A program made the position numbers and the translations under genes. Shown here piece by piece: positions 48,952-57,282 of a DNA stretch of 64,000 nt (position 1 is its first letter; the number at the start of each line of letters is the position of its first letter). The stretch comes from RGZA01 sp964568585. GTDB taxonomy: Bacteria > Pseudomonadota > Alphaproteobacteria > UBA9219 > RGZA01. The DNA lies in contig CAZMQI010000005.1 in NCBI GenBank assembly GCA_964568585.1, forward strand, positions 21,670-85,669. Direction: 5' to 3'. The notes beneath the pieces were generated by a model that was not told where the DNA came from, ran no database searches, and saw only the letters and a list, made by a program, of their open reading frames with translations.

Positions 48952-50406
48952 CTAAAATGCAACTAGTGTCGCTGGGATTTCCGCTGCTTCATCGGTTGCA
49001 TCGGTCGGATGTGCAGCATCGTCCTGCCAGAAGCCAGGCGTCTGCAACATCGGCATATCGCGCAACACGGTCGGCTTGGCGTCTGCGCCAAATCCATTGA
49101 AGCCCGATTGCAGCGCAGCAGCATACCCACCGGTCTGACCGAATTCCAGATAATCGCCTTCTTCAATATCGGCTGGCAATACCAGTTGCGTCTTTAAAAC
49201 GTCAATGCTGTCGCAGGTTGGACCGAATACGGTGAAGCGTGCGGTCTTGTTGCTCATGCTGCCGTTTGCATTCTCTGCTGCACGGATTGCACGCACCGGA
49301 TAGGCAAGCTTGCTGTATCCAGCATCGAACAATGCACCATAGAAACCGTCATTGATGTACAAACGGTTATCCTTACGCAGTTCAACCTTCACCAGCAAAG
49401 AGCCGGATTCCTGAACAAGCGCACGGCCTGGTTCACACCATAATTTGGTTTTCTTTGGCAAGTTCAAGGCTTCGAATGCTTGCTTGATGCTGTCCATATA
49501 GCCATGCAAGTCAGGCGGCACGAGGCCAGGGAATGCCACAGGGAAGCCGCCGCCGACATCGATAATGTCTGGGTTCACTTTCGCCATGCGGATGACTTCA
49601 CCCACTTGCGCCATCGCCGCAGCATAGGCTTTGCTATGCATGGTTTGCTGGCCAACGTGGAATGCGATACCAAGGCGCGTGGATACCTTGCGCGCTTGCT
49701 GTAACAGCTCGGCCGCTAAACGGTTATCCGCACCGAATTTGCCATCAAGGCTGTGGAAGGCGTGACCGTTGGAAACCGCCAAACGAATCATGATGCCAAG
49801 ATCCTTCGCGCCGTGTGTTTCTTCGAGCAGCTTGAAGAGTTCTTGCGGGCTGTCGATTACGAAATCGCGCACGCCATAGTTGAAATAGCTCTTGCGGATG
49901 GCTTCACGTGATTTCACGGGATGCATAAAGTGCAGTTTTGCTTTCGGGCAAAGACCAGCCACAAGCTCAACTTCTGCCAACGACGCAACGTCGAAGTGAC
50001 GAATGCCCGATGCCCACAGTTCTTTGATAACCGCAGCAGTCGGGTTTGCTTTCACGGCATACAATACCGTGCCGGGGAAGTTACGCAGGAACCATTGCGC
50101 TGCACCACGCAGCACATGGGGCCGCAAGAAGTGGACGGGGTTCGATGGGCGTGTTTCATTAATAAAATGCACAGCGTCATTGTAGGCATGCGGACGCGCA
50201 GCCGAAGGACGGGCTTTCAGCGCCAAGTTGTTCTTTGGTGTGCCGCTGGACGTATTGCGCGCGCGCACTTGCTGGCTCGTCGCCTGTGAACGAGGGGCTT
50301 GGCCTTGAGTTTCATATTCTGAAGCTAGATACGCGTTTCCAACAGTGCCCGAAGGCCCCGGAGGTTCCAAAACTTCGTCAATCAATACGGGGGTATTCTT
50401 GCCCAT
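48952..50406 (-). CDS. Ornithine/lysine decarboxylase (PLP, alanine racemase fold)
   Basis: From ATG 50406 (GGAG seven bases upstream) the protein has 484 residues. The first 75 residues are a polar, apparently disordered extension not typical of the family. Then the type III PLP barrel follows: TVLYAVKANP with the Schiff-base lysine K119, HFDVASLAEVELVAGL, DVGGGFPVAFPG, WCEPGRALV and the C-terminal FGPTCDSID with the catalytic Cys. This is the eukaryote-like ODC group, making putrescine from ornithine or cadaverine from lysine. Substrate choice cannot be read. A long leader (50407-50839) precedes it. Confidence 0.88.
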   Translation of the reverse strand: MGKNTPVLIDEVLEPPGPSGTVGNAYLASEYETQGQAPRSQATSQQVRARNTSSGTPKNNLALKARPSAARPHAYNDAVHFINETRPSNPVHFLRPHVLRGAAQWFLRNFPGTVLYAVKANPTAAVIKELWASGIRHFDVASLAEVELVAGLCPKAKLHFMHPVKSREAIRKSYFNYGVRDFVIDSPQELFKLLEETHGAKDLGIMIRLAVSNGHAFHSLDGKFGADNRLAAELLQQARKVSTRLGIAFHVGQQTMHSKAYAAAMAQVGEVIRMAKVNPDIIDVGGGFPVAFPGLVPPDLHGYMDSIKQAFEALNLPKKTKLWCEPGRALVQESGSLLVKVELRKDNRLYINDGFYGALFDAGYSKLAYPVRAIRAAENANGSMSNKTARFTVFGPTCDSIDVLKTQLVLPADIEEGDYLEFGQTGGYAAALQSGFNGFGADAKPTVLRDMPMLQTPGFWQDDAAHPTDATDEAAEIPATLVAF

Positions 50407-50640
50407 ACATCTCTCCATTAATCAGACATCTGGGATAAGGCTCCAGACCACCAACCAACAATGAGACGCGTCGTTACATAAACACCGATGGGCCAGGGGT
50501 TCGTGCGCGTTCAGGAGCACACATGTATCACGATGCTGGAAAGATTCAATAACTTTTTTACCTGCAGGGGCAAAAACTGTGGGAAATATCCAGCAGTGTT
50601 GCGTGTGTGATACTAAAGGCCGCGCAAAAACTTAACGCGG
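50407..50640 (-). ncRNA. Long 5' leader of the decarboxylase gene, possible speF-type RNA
   Basis: The space between the decarboxylase and maeB (50407-50897) has no credible gene. On the minus strand, before the ATG, it contains hairpins such as GTGTGC-TCCTGAAC-GCGCAC and TCTGG-AGCCTTATC-CCAGA close to the ribosome-binding site. Alphaproteobacterial ornithine decarboxylase genes are known to carry a long structured leader (speF motif). The position and length fit, but I cannot confirm the consensus by eye. Confidence 0.3.
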
Positions 50641-50839
50641 TACGCAGTGCTGCGATAGGTTTGATGCGATGAAACCAGCGCGCGCGATAAATAAAAAAAT
50701 GCGTTTTCACTGGATGTTTTGGCGATTTTTTGGCGATTTTTTTGGCTACACAGCGCGGTGAAACAGAAGCAAATCTCGCCGCGAAAACCTTAACAACGGC
50801 CAAGTGCGTTAAGCATACGCCAAAGGCAGCGCGACCAAG

Positions 50840-50876
50840 AAAAAACCCATCCTGACATCTGCCAGAATGGGTTTTT
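50840..50876 (-). terminator. Terminator after maeB
   Basis: AAAAACCCAT and ATGGGTTTTT form a perfect ten-base stem around CCTGACATCTGCCAGA. Inside it CTG/CAG can pair further. It lies 22 bases after the maeB stop codon. Confidence 0.85.
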
Positions 50877-50897
50877 AAGAATATAGTCCGTCAGTGC

Positions 50898-53249
50898 TTA
50901 AGCAGCTTTGCCTTTAACAACTGTCGGCTTTTGCTTCTTGTCGGTCTCCGCATTGCCAATCGCTTCATGGGCAGCCAGCGCCGCCATGGTCACGATTTCC
51001 GACACGGTTGCACCCATACCCACGATTTGCGCCGGACGCTTCAAGCCTTGCAGCAATGGTCCGATCATATTGCCATCACGGCTATTGACCATCTTCTGCA
51101 TCAGCTTGGTTGCGATATTCGCCGCTTGCAAGCTTGGCATGATAAGAACGTTCGCTGGGCCCGATAGGCGGCAGAACGGATAGAGACGCTTCATCAAATC
51201 ATAATCCAGCGCGACATCCGGTGCCATTTCGCCTTCATATTCAAAGCTCACTTCGTGATCATCCAGTTTCGCTACCACTTCGCGCATGAAGTTCGCGCGT
51301 TCATCGTTCATCTGCTGACCAAAGGTTGAATACGAAATCAGCGCAACGCGTGGCTGATGGCCCATTTGTTCAGCAAAAGCTGCTGCACGAATGGCAATTT
51401 CAGCATGACGATCCGGATTGGTGGATGGGTTCACGGCAGTATCCGCCAAGAAGATGGTACGGCCAGCCGAAATGCTCATCGACAACCCGAATGCGCTGTA
51501 TTGGGTGCGCGAGTCAATCGCCTTGCGAATATCTTCATAGCATACGTTGAAGTTACGTGACAGACCCGTCACCATTGCATCCGCATCGCCATGGGCAACC
51601 ATGCAGGCTGCAAACACGTTGCGTTGCTGGTTAACCATGCGTTGGCAATCGCGTTCCAACAGACCACGACGTTGTAAACGTTTGAACAGATATTCGGTGA
51701 AACGCTTGTTATGTTGCGATACGCGGGAATTGTGGATTTCAATACCCTTCATATCGGCAAGACCCAGCGCGCCGAGCTTTTCTTTCACGACTTCTTCGCG
51801 TGCAATCAAAATCGGTGTGCCGTAGCCAGCATCACGGAACGAAATCGCTGCACGGATCATGCGTTCTTCTTCGCCTTCGGCAAATACCACGCGTTGCGGA
51901 TTATTACGTACACGGGTGAAGATGAGTTCCATCGTATCCGCCGTGGGGTCAAGGCGGGCGCGAAGTGCCGAACGGAATGCTTTTTCATCCGTAATCGGTT
52001 TACGTGCAACGCCGCTGGCTACCGCTGCTTTGGCAACAGCCGTTGGAATTTCAACAATCAAACGTGGGTCGAAAGGAACTGGGATAATATAATCCGGCCC
52101 ATAACGTAAGCGGCGGCCATAGGCTGCATCCACTTCATCCGGAACATCTTCACGGGCAAGACTTGCCAATGCCTTTGCTGCGGCAATCTTCATATCATCA
52201 TTGATGGTACGCGCACGAACATCGAGTGCGCCGCGGAAGATATAAGGGAACCCCAGAACGTTATTAATCTGGTTCGGGTAATCAGAACGGCCCGTTGCCA
52301 CGATGGCATCGGGGCGAACTTCTTTGGCAAGCTCAGGACGAATTTCAGGGTTAGGGTTCGCCATCGCAAAAATCGCAGGATTTTTTGCCATGTGCTTGAC
52401 CATTTCCGGTGTCACGCAATTCGCAACCGAAAGACCCCAGAACACGTCTGCACCACGAAGGGCGTCAGAAAGTGTGCGGTCCTTGGTGTTGGCCGCATGT
52501 GCTGACTTCCACTGGTTCATATCTTCGGTGCGGCCTTTGTAAATCACGCCTTTGGTATCGCACATAATCACGTTGTCATGTGGCAAGCCCATCGTCTTGA
52601 TGAGCTCAACGCACGCAATCGCCGCTGCGCCAGCGCCGTTCACAACCAGCTTAATGTCTTTCAAATTCTTGCCAGAAATATCCAGCGCGCTGATTAAACC
52701 AGCTGCTGAAATAATCGCGGTGCCGTGCTGATCGTCATGGAATACAGGAATGTCCATCAGTTCGCGCAGGCGTTGTTCAATCATGAAGCATTCAGGTGAT
52801 TTGATGTCTTCAAGATTGATACCACCAAAGGATGGCCCAAGATGCTTAACCGCATTGATGAATGCTTCTGGATCCTCTGTATCAATTTCAATATCGATGG
52901 AATCCACATCGGCAAAGCGTTTGAATAAAACACTCTTACCTTCCATCACCGGCTTGCTGGCCAGAGCGCCAAGGTTCCCCAAACCTAACACCGCTGTACC
53001 GTTGGAAATAACCGCCACCATGTTGCCGCGTGCGGTGTAATCATACGCCTTATCTGGGTCTTTATGAATGGCAAGGCACGGCGCCGCAACACCAGGGGAA
53101 TAGGCAAGCGCCAAATCGCGCTGGGTCTTCATTGGCTTGGTGGGAACGATTTCGAGTTTTCCCGGACGACCCGAGGCATGCATGATGAGTGCTTCTTCAT
53201 CAAGGCTGTGGTTGGATTGTTCAGGGTTGATATCGGTATTCTTGGCCAT
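50898..53249 (-). CDS. maeB: NADP-dependent malic enzyme with phosphotransacetylase-like domain
   Basis: The 783-residue protein has an N-terminal malic enzyme domain (residues about 20-430: LALAYSPGVAAPCLAIHKDPDKAYDYTARGNMVAVISNGTAVLGLGNLG, FHDDQHGTAIISAAGLISAL, VVNGAGAAAIACVELI). A C-terminal domain homologous to phosphate acetyltransferase follows (about 440-760: RVVFAEGEEERMIRAAISFRDAGYG, FLADTAVNPSTNPDRHAEIAIRAAAFAEQMG). The fusion is standard for proteobacterial MaeB, where the second domain is regulatory. It decarboxylates malate to pyruvate with NADP and complements the PEPC-like gene nearby in C4 metabolism. AGGAAAA precedes the ATG. Confidence 0.97.
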   Translation of the reverse strand: MAKNTDINPEQSNHSLDEEALIMHASGRPGKLEIVPTKPMKTQRDLALAYSPGVAAPCLAIHKDPDKAYDYTARGNMVAVISNGTAVLGLGNLGALASKPVMEGKSVLFKRFADVDSIDIEIDTEDPEAFINAVKHLGPSFGGINLEDIKSPECFMIEQRLRELMDIPVFHDDQHGTAIISAAGLISALDISGKNLKDIKLVVNGAGAAAIACVELIKTMGLPHDNVIMCDTKGVIYKGRTEDMNQWKSAHAANTKDRTLSDALRGADVFWGLSVANCVTPEMVKHMAKNPAIFAMANPNPEIRPELAKEVRPDAIVATGRSDYPNQINNVLGFPYIFRGALDVRARTINDDMKIAAAKALASLAREDVPDEVDAAYGRRLRYGPDYIIPVPFDPRLIVEIPTAVAKAAVASGVARKPITDEKAFRSALRARLDPTADTMELIFTRVRNNPQRVVFAEGEEERMIRAAISFRDAGYGTPILIAREEVVKEKLGALGLADMKGIEIHNSRVSQHNKRFTEYLFKRLQRRGLLERDCQRMVNQQRNVFAACMVAHGDADAMVTGLSRNFNVCYEDIRKAIDSRTQYSAFGLSMSISAGRTIFLADTAVNPSTNPDRHAEIAIRAAAFAEQMGHQPRVALISYSTFGQQMNDERANFMREVVAKLDDHEVSFEYEGEMAPDVALDYDLMKRLYPFCRLSGPANVLIMPSLQAANIATKLMQKMVNSRDGNMIGPLLQGLKRPAQIVGMGATVSEIVTMAALAAHEAIGNAETDKKQKPTVVKGKAA

Positions 53250-53480
53250 GCGTTTTTCCTACTAATTTGGGGTGATATGTTTTCCACGATTGGCGCGCGG
53301 AATCCAAGTGTTTTATTTAAATTTAGGAAAGAAAAATTGCCTTGCACTGCAATAAGTTGGTCGCAACATATACTTAGCTTGGGACTTAGCGCGGCTTAGC
53401 GATATTGCAGGATACCAACCGAGGTGCTGTGGCCGGCAAGCTTACCTTGGTCACAGCGTGTGGGACGCATCGGTTCCTGG

Positions 53481-55031
53481 TTAAGCGGTCGGTTTGCTGG
53501 CCTGCAAGACTTTAGACAAATGCGCTTCAACATTCTGGCGAAGGCGCGGTGCGGTTGGCGTTGCCGTATCATTCAATGTTTTTAGTGATGCATCCTGGCT
53601 TGATGTCTTAAGCCACCATGCCCATTCACGGATGTTTTGAGCAAGCCAGTTTGAATTGCTCATAATATCAATCTTGTTCAGTTTGTGCATTTCCGGTGTC
53701 AAATCGGCAACTGTATCAAGACCGATTAGCGCATCGAGCGCCCCCGATGTTTCTAGTTTGGCGATATTCAGCATGTTGGTTTCAGGGTTCACGGCCGACA
53801 CCACATGGGTCACGAACCCAATCACACGCTTAACGCCTGCTGCTTTAGCCGCTTCCGCTGCACCCTTAAACGTGCCGCCGCTATCGGTCATATCATCAAC
53901 AAAGAACATGATTTTACCAGGTAAGATATCTTTGTGGCTAATGTCTTTTACTTCGCTTGTGCCATTGGGATCGCGGCGCTTATCCACGGTTGGAATATCC
54001 GCGCTGATATCGATGCCATAATTGTCTTTGAGCTGGCGGCGAAGCTGCGTGGCACGGCCAATCGCGCCGCGGTCAACCGCGCCGATTAAAATATCGGCAG
54101 AATTGATTTTATTATCCTTCACCAGCTTGGCAATTTTTGCTGCGATAACAGCAGTTGAATAAATCGGTTCAACATGGGTTTCACGACCTAGCCCCTGAAT
54201 GGCGGCTTGGTGCAAATCCTGCGTTAAAATGGAATTGGGGCGAAATACGTTCAATAATTTGCCAATCAACGCCGCCGAAATCGGCACGCGGCGGTTATCG
54301 GTGCGTTCCTGGCGTGCATAATGCCAAAGCGGTAACACCACATTGATAAAGGCTGCACCACGCTGGCGTAAATTGTAAATCATTGCTGCTGTTTCCAGCA
54401 CTGCTTGGTTTGGGTTCCCCGCGCTGGATGCCAGCGCAATCACGTTAGTGTTGGCAAGACTGGTCTTGCGGCGCCAATCAATCACTTGCATGCCATCGAG
54501 TTCAGCAGAAATTTCCTTCGCCAACTTTTTAGCCGAATGACCGCGCGCAATTACCTTGCGCTCACCGGGCTCAATCGGAATGGCAGGAAATTTGATACGT
54601 TCAAAATTTACTTTTTGTCCCGCATGGTTACGAATGGTGGTCACTTCATGCCACATCTTGATAAAGAAAGCGAACATGGCTTCAGTAATGGGGCTTTCCT
54701 TGACGGCCTTGCTGTTAAACGCAATTAGCTCATCGGGCAAGAACACGGCGATTTTCTTTGCGCCATGGCGGTGCAGCGCATCGAGCGTTATCAGCGTTTC
54801 CATCATATCGTCATAAATATTGCCACTATTGGGCACAAAATAGGTGATATCGCGGCCACGAATGTTCTGTTTTATTTCCAGCTTGATTTCACCGTTGGAG
54901 AATTTGCCAACATCGCGCTTTTCAATCAGCTCAAGGCGATGGCTGGCCGCAAAAGCCCTGCCAACTTCTTCCACGCCTTTTGATCCGAAAAATACCGCCG
55001 CTGCGCGGAATTCCGATACGATATCACTCAT
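53481..55031 (-). CDS. PRPP synthetase-like protein with duplicated N-terminal domain
   Basis: The 516-residue protein is much longer than normal ribose-phosphate pyrophosphokinase (about 315). Residues 12-99 match the N-terminal half-domain, including VGKFSNGEIKLEI and ITYFVPNSGNIYDDMMETLITLDALHRHGAKKIAVFLP. Residues 159-234 look like a second, diverged copy that lacks the FSDGE motif but leads into LWHYARQERTDNRRVPISA (ATP-binding ARQ-R). Then come QDLHQAAIQGL, DKRRDPNG and the PRPP loop FFVDDMTDSGGTF. It could act as a PRPP synthetase whose active site is built within one chain, or as a regulatory paralogue. Confidence 0.75.
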   Translation of the reverse strand: MSDIVSEFRAAAVFFGSKGVEEVGRAFAASHRLELIEKRDVGKFSNGEIKLEIKQNIRGRDITYFVPNSGNIYDDMMETLITLDALHRHGAKKIAVFLPDELIAFNSKAVKESPITEAMFAFFIKMWHEVTTIRNHAGQKVNFERIKFPAIPIEPGERKVIARGHSAKKLAKEISAELDGMQVIDWRRKTSLANTNVIALASSAGNPNQAVLETAAMIYNLRQRGAAFINVVLPLWHYARQERTDNRRVPISAALIGKLLNVFRPNSILTQDLHQAAIQGLGRETHVEPIYSTAVIAAKIAKLVKDNKINSADILIGAVDRGAIGRATQLRRQLKDNYGIDISADIPTVDKRRDPNGTSEVKDISHKDILPGKIMFFVDDMTDSGGTFKGAAEAAKAAGVKRVIGFVTHVVSAVNPETNMLNIAKLETSGALDALIGLDTVADLTPEMHKLNKIDIMSNSNWLAQNIREWAWWLKTSSQDASLKTLNDTATPTAPRLRQNVEAHLSKVLQASKPTA

Positions 55032-55190
55032 AAAAAATCCTGATAAACCTTGATCTTAATTCTTAAAATATATGCCCTATGTGTAACATCCAGTCCGTGA
55101 AAGCAAAATGGCTTTATCGCCCCTATTTCCTAGCATTTACAGCGTTAACCATAGTTATTTATCGCACCTAACGCGCCAAAGGTGGCAACA

Positions 55191-56111
55191 TTAAGGTACA
55201 GCCTGCGGACACTTTATACCCTGCGCTAATCCGCCAAGGTCAAGCTTACGCATGATTTCCAAGCCGGTGTGCTCTTGCTTGGTATCAAACACAAATAATT
55301 TTGCGGGCGATTTATCATACGATATCGCAAACGATAATCCGGCCGCAATCGCCTTGTCTTGCAATTCGTGCGTATTCTGGCCTTGCGTCAATCCGATTGC
55401 GATGAAGCGCTGGAAAATCTGCATCCCGCTTTGACGATTTTTCAACGTCTCCTTAAAGCGGTCATCGAATAATTCGTCATAGGTATGCTGTAATTTCATC
55501 AACATTTCAGCGCGCACCGAAAATCCATCTGGGGAGTGATCTTTGATCGCACCGGGATCAACAATTACTACCTTGCCCTTATAAATTCCTACATTATCCG
55601 CCCGTGGCTCTTCCCAGTAATACTTGCCTTGCGCGTATAGAATAAGCCCCGCCAACACTGCATTTTCAACGGGATTATGCACAAAATCAAATTCCGGCTC
55701 GCCAGCGATTGCGGCGCGCGGCAGCATTTCATACATACCACCAATACGGCTATCCAGATTTCCGCTCGCTTCCACCGGAAGAAATAACGGATTGGTTTTC
55801 ATCTCCGCTGCAGGAATAGAATAATGTTCATCATCGCCAAACGTTAGGCGCACGACTTTTGCAGGATACTCATCGCCGATTTTATCCCCGCGAATAACCA
55901 TCGTGTAAACGCCCGCACCTTGCCGTCCCCAATTGGTGAGACCAAGCCCACTTAACGACTTTTCTAAAATGGTAATCGGGTGTCGTTCATCGCCCAATGC
56001 AATGCTGGTGATTTCCGCCGCCGTCCACTTCTGGCGGAAACGTGACATGTATTGGCACATCACATAGCTTGGAATGGTATAAATATTTTCGAATATCTTG
56101 CTAAACGACAC
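55191..56111 (-). CDS. Protein-kinase-like protein, divergent
   Basis: The 306-residue protein has the landmarks of a distant protein-kinase fold: GRQGAGVYTMVI (62-73) as glycine-rich loop, PAKVVRL with K85 as the ATP-binding lysine, YEMLP in the hinge region, ADNVGI (171-176) in place of the catalytic-loop D-x4-N, and VIVDPG with D185 in place of DFG. Similar kinase-like proteins with N-V-G and V-I-D-P-G motifs occur in phages. HRD is lacking, so activity is uncertain. It has no membrane segment. The neighbouring divergent gene at 56258 is also unrecognised. Starts at Met18 or Met22 are possible. Confidence 0.5.
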   Translation of the reverse strand: MSFSKIFENIYTIPSYVMCQYMSRFRQKWTAAEITSIALGDERHPITILEKSLSGLGLTNWGRQGAGVYTMVIRGDKIGDEYPAKVVRLTFGDDEHYSIPAAEMKTNPLFLPVEASGNLDSRIGGMYEMLPRAAIAGEPEFDFVHNPVENAVLAGLILYAQGKYYWEEPRADNVGIYKGKVVIVDPGAIKDHSPDGFSVRAEMLMKLQHTYDELFDDRFKETLKNRQSGMQIFQRFIAIGLTQGQNTHELQDKAIAAGLSFAISYDKSPAKLFVFDTKQEHTGLEIMRKLDLGGLAQGIKCPQAVP

Positions 56112-56155
56112 AGCGTATAACCCTTTATTTGCAAGGCAATTTTACCACCTATTCC

Positions 56156-56221
56156 TGAAACTAATTTTGCAAAAAACTGGGCTGCATTAACCATACTATC
56201 GCCATCTGAAACTAATTTTGC
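56156..56221 (+). promoter_or_regulatory. Two copies of TGAAACTAATTTTGC before the unknown gene
   Basis: Exact 15-base copies at 56156-56170 and 56207-56221, 51 bases apart (about five helical turns), precede the start codon at 56258. The third copy in the window lies before the repeat-protein gene at 26745. Spacing by whole turns suits cooperative binding by one regulator. Confidence 0.5.
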
Positions 56222-56257
56222 TCTGCTAAACTATGCACAGTCACATAAAAGGGCATC

Positions 56258-57271
56258 ATGCGGTCAGCGGTATTACAAGCTCATCTTTTATCGCTAAACG
56301 GCACAGCCGTTCCAGATGCTTTTCTGGATGTGGTCATTTCCTCAACAGAAAAAATTAATATCCCGCGCAGCAAAGTCGCGGATGCCGTGAATATCATTTG
56401 TCCGCCTGCCGTCTTCGATGCCTATGCCCATGAATATATGCAGCGCGATGATGTATTAACCAGTGCGACCTTCCAAAATTCTCTCACGCGATTTGTAGGT
56501 ATTTTGCGCGATGTGTTGCATCACGCGCCAGGTAACCTGCATTTTGACGGCAAAGAAGATTCATCCATCGCTGCTCCGCAGCGTTATACCGTGCCAAACT
56601 TCACGCCCCGCACCAATCTTGCAGGCACGAAATTACCTGAGAAATCAAACTTTTCTGAAAAAATGCATGCCATCGATCTGATCATCGACAACCCTGACAT
56701 GCTTATCGCCTATGCAGCACTGGATGCGATGCTGTGTGACTATTTCAAGGAAGGTTATGCTGCATGGTATAACGATGCGGTCCTCATGAAACGACATCCG
56801 GCAATCGGCTTTGTCAAAGCACGCAATGCCTTTGCAACACTCGATTACATCACCAATCAAACGCACGCTCCTTCACTGGGTATGGTGCATGGCCTGCTCA
56901 CCCAAACCTATTTCCGTCATTTATGTAACTGCCTGCACGATGGTCGCCCCGCAGGGCAGTGGGAAAAGCGCGATGTCGTTGAAAGCATCGCCGCGTTTTA
57001 TCCAAGCCAGATGTTCACAGGTGAAAAACAGGGTGAAAAACCGCCCGCGGTCTGCCCTATGCAACGTACGTATATCATTGCGGCATTGGGCTTTGCACAT
57101 CGCCAAAATGTGCAAGGCGATGCACGCTTATGGACCATCATGCGCCGTGCGGCAACACATGACGCGCCGCGTGATTATGTCCGTGAACAATTGGGTTTGT
57201 ATTTCAAAAATACGTTGCGCCTGATAATTCAAGAACAGCCCTTCATCCGTCCAACAGCCCAGCCAAACTAA
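56258..57271 (+). CDS. Protein of unknown function
   Basis: The 337-residue soluble protein shows no signal peptide, membrane segment or known motif. It is mostly helical, with several Cys and His residues (NIICPPAVFDAYAHEYMQR, HLCNCLHDGRP). The C-terminal region (QGDARLWTIMRRAATHDAPRDYVREQLGLYFKNTLRLII) is a long amphipathic stretch. Two copies of TGAAACTAATTTTGC upstream connect its control to that of the helical-repeat protein at 26745, so the two may work in one process. Codon use looks like that of the surrounding chromosome. Confidence 0.6.
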   Translation: MRSAVLQAHLLSLNGTAVPDAFLDVVISSTEKINIPRSKVADAVNIICPPAVFDAYAHEYMQRDDVLTSATFQNSLTRFVGILRDVLHHAPGNLHFDGKEDSSIAAPQRYTVPNFTPRTNLAGTKLPEKSNFSEKMHAIDLIIDNPDMLIAYAALDAMLCDYFKEGYAAWYNDAVLMKRHPAIGFVKARNAFATLDYITNQTHAPSLGMVHGLLTQTYFRHLCNCLHDGRPAGQWEKRDVVESIAAFYPSQMFTGEKQGEKPPAVCPMQRTYIIAALGFAHRQNVQGDARLWTIMRRAATHDAPRDYVREQLGLYFKNTLRLIIQEQPFIRPTAQPN

Positions 57272-57282
57272 GGCTTAACTAC

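Noticed and set aside
48798..49100. A plus-strand frame of 100 codons before and over the decarboxylase end
   Set aside because: Its second half is antisense to the decarboxylase C-terminus and the translation is Arg/Pro-rich without a recognisable pattern.
50558..50803. A minus-strand frame of 81 codons in the decarboxylase/maeB space
   Set aside because: Its composition (Lys, Ala, Phe, Cys mixture) and lack of a ribosome-binding site do not support a gene. The region fits better as a leader plus terminator.
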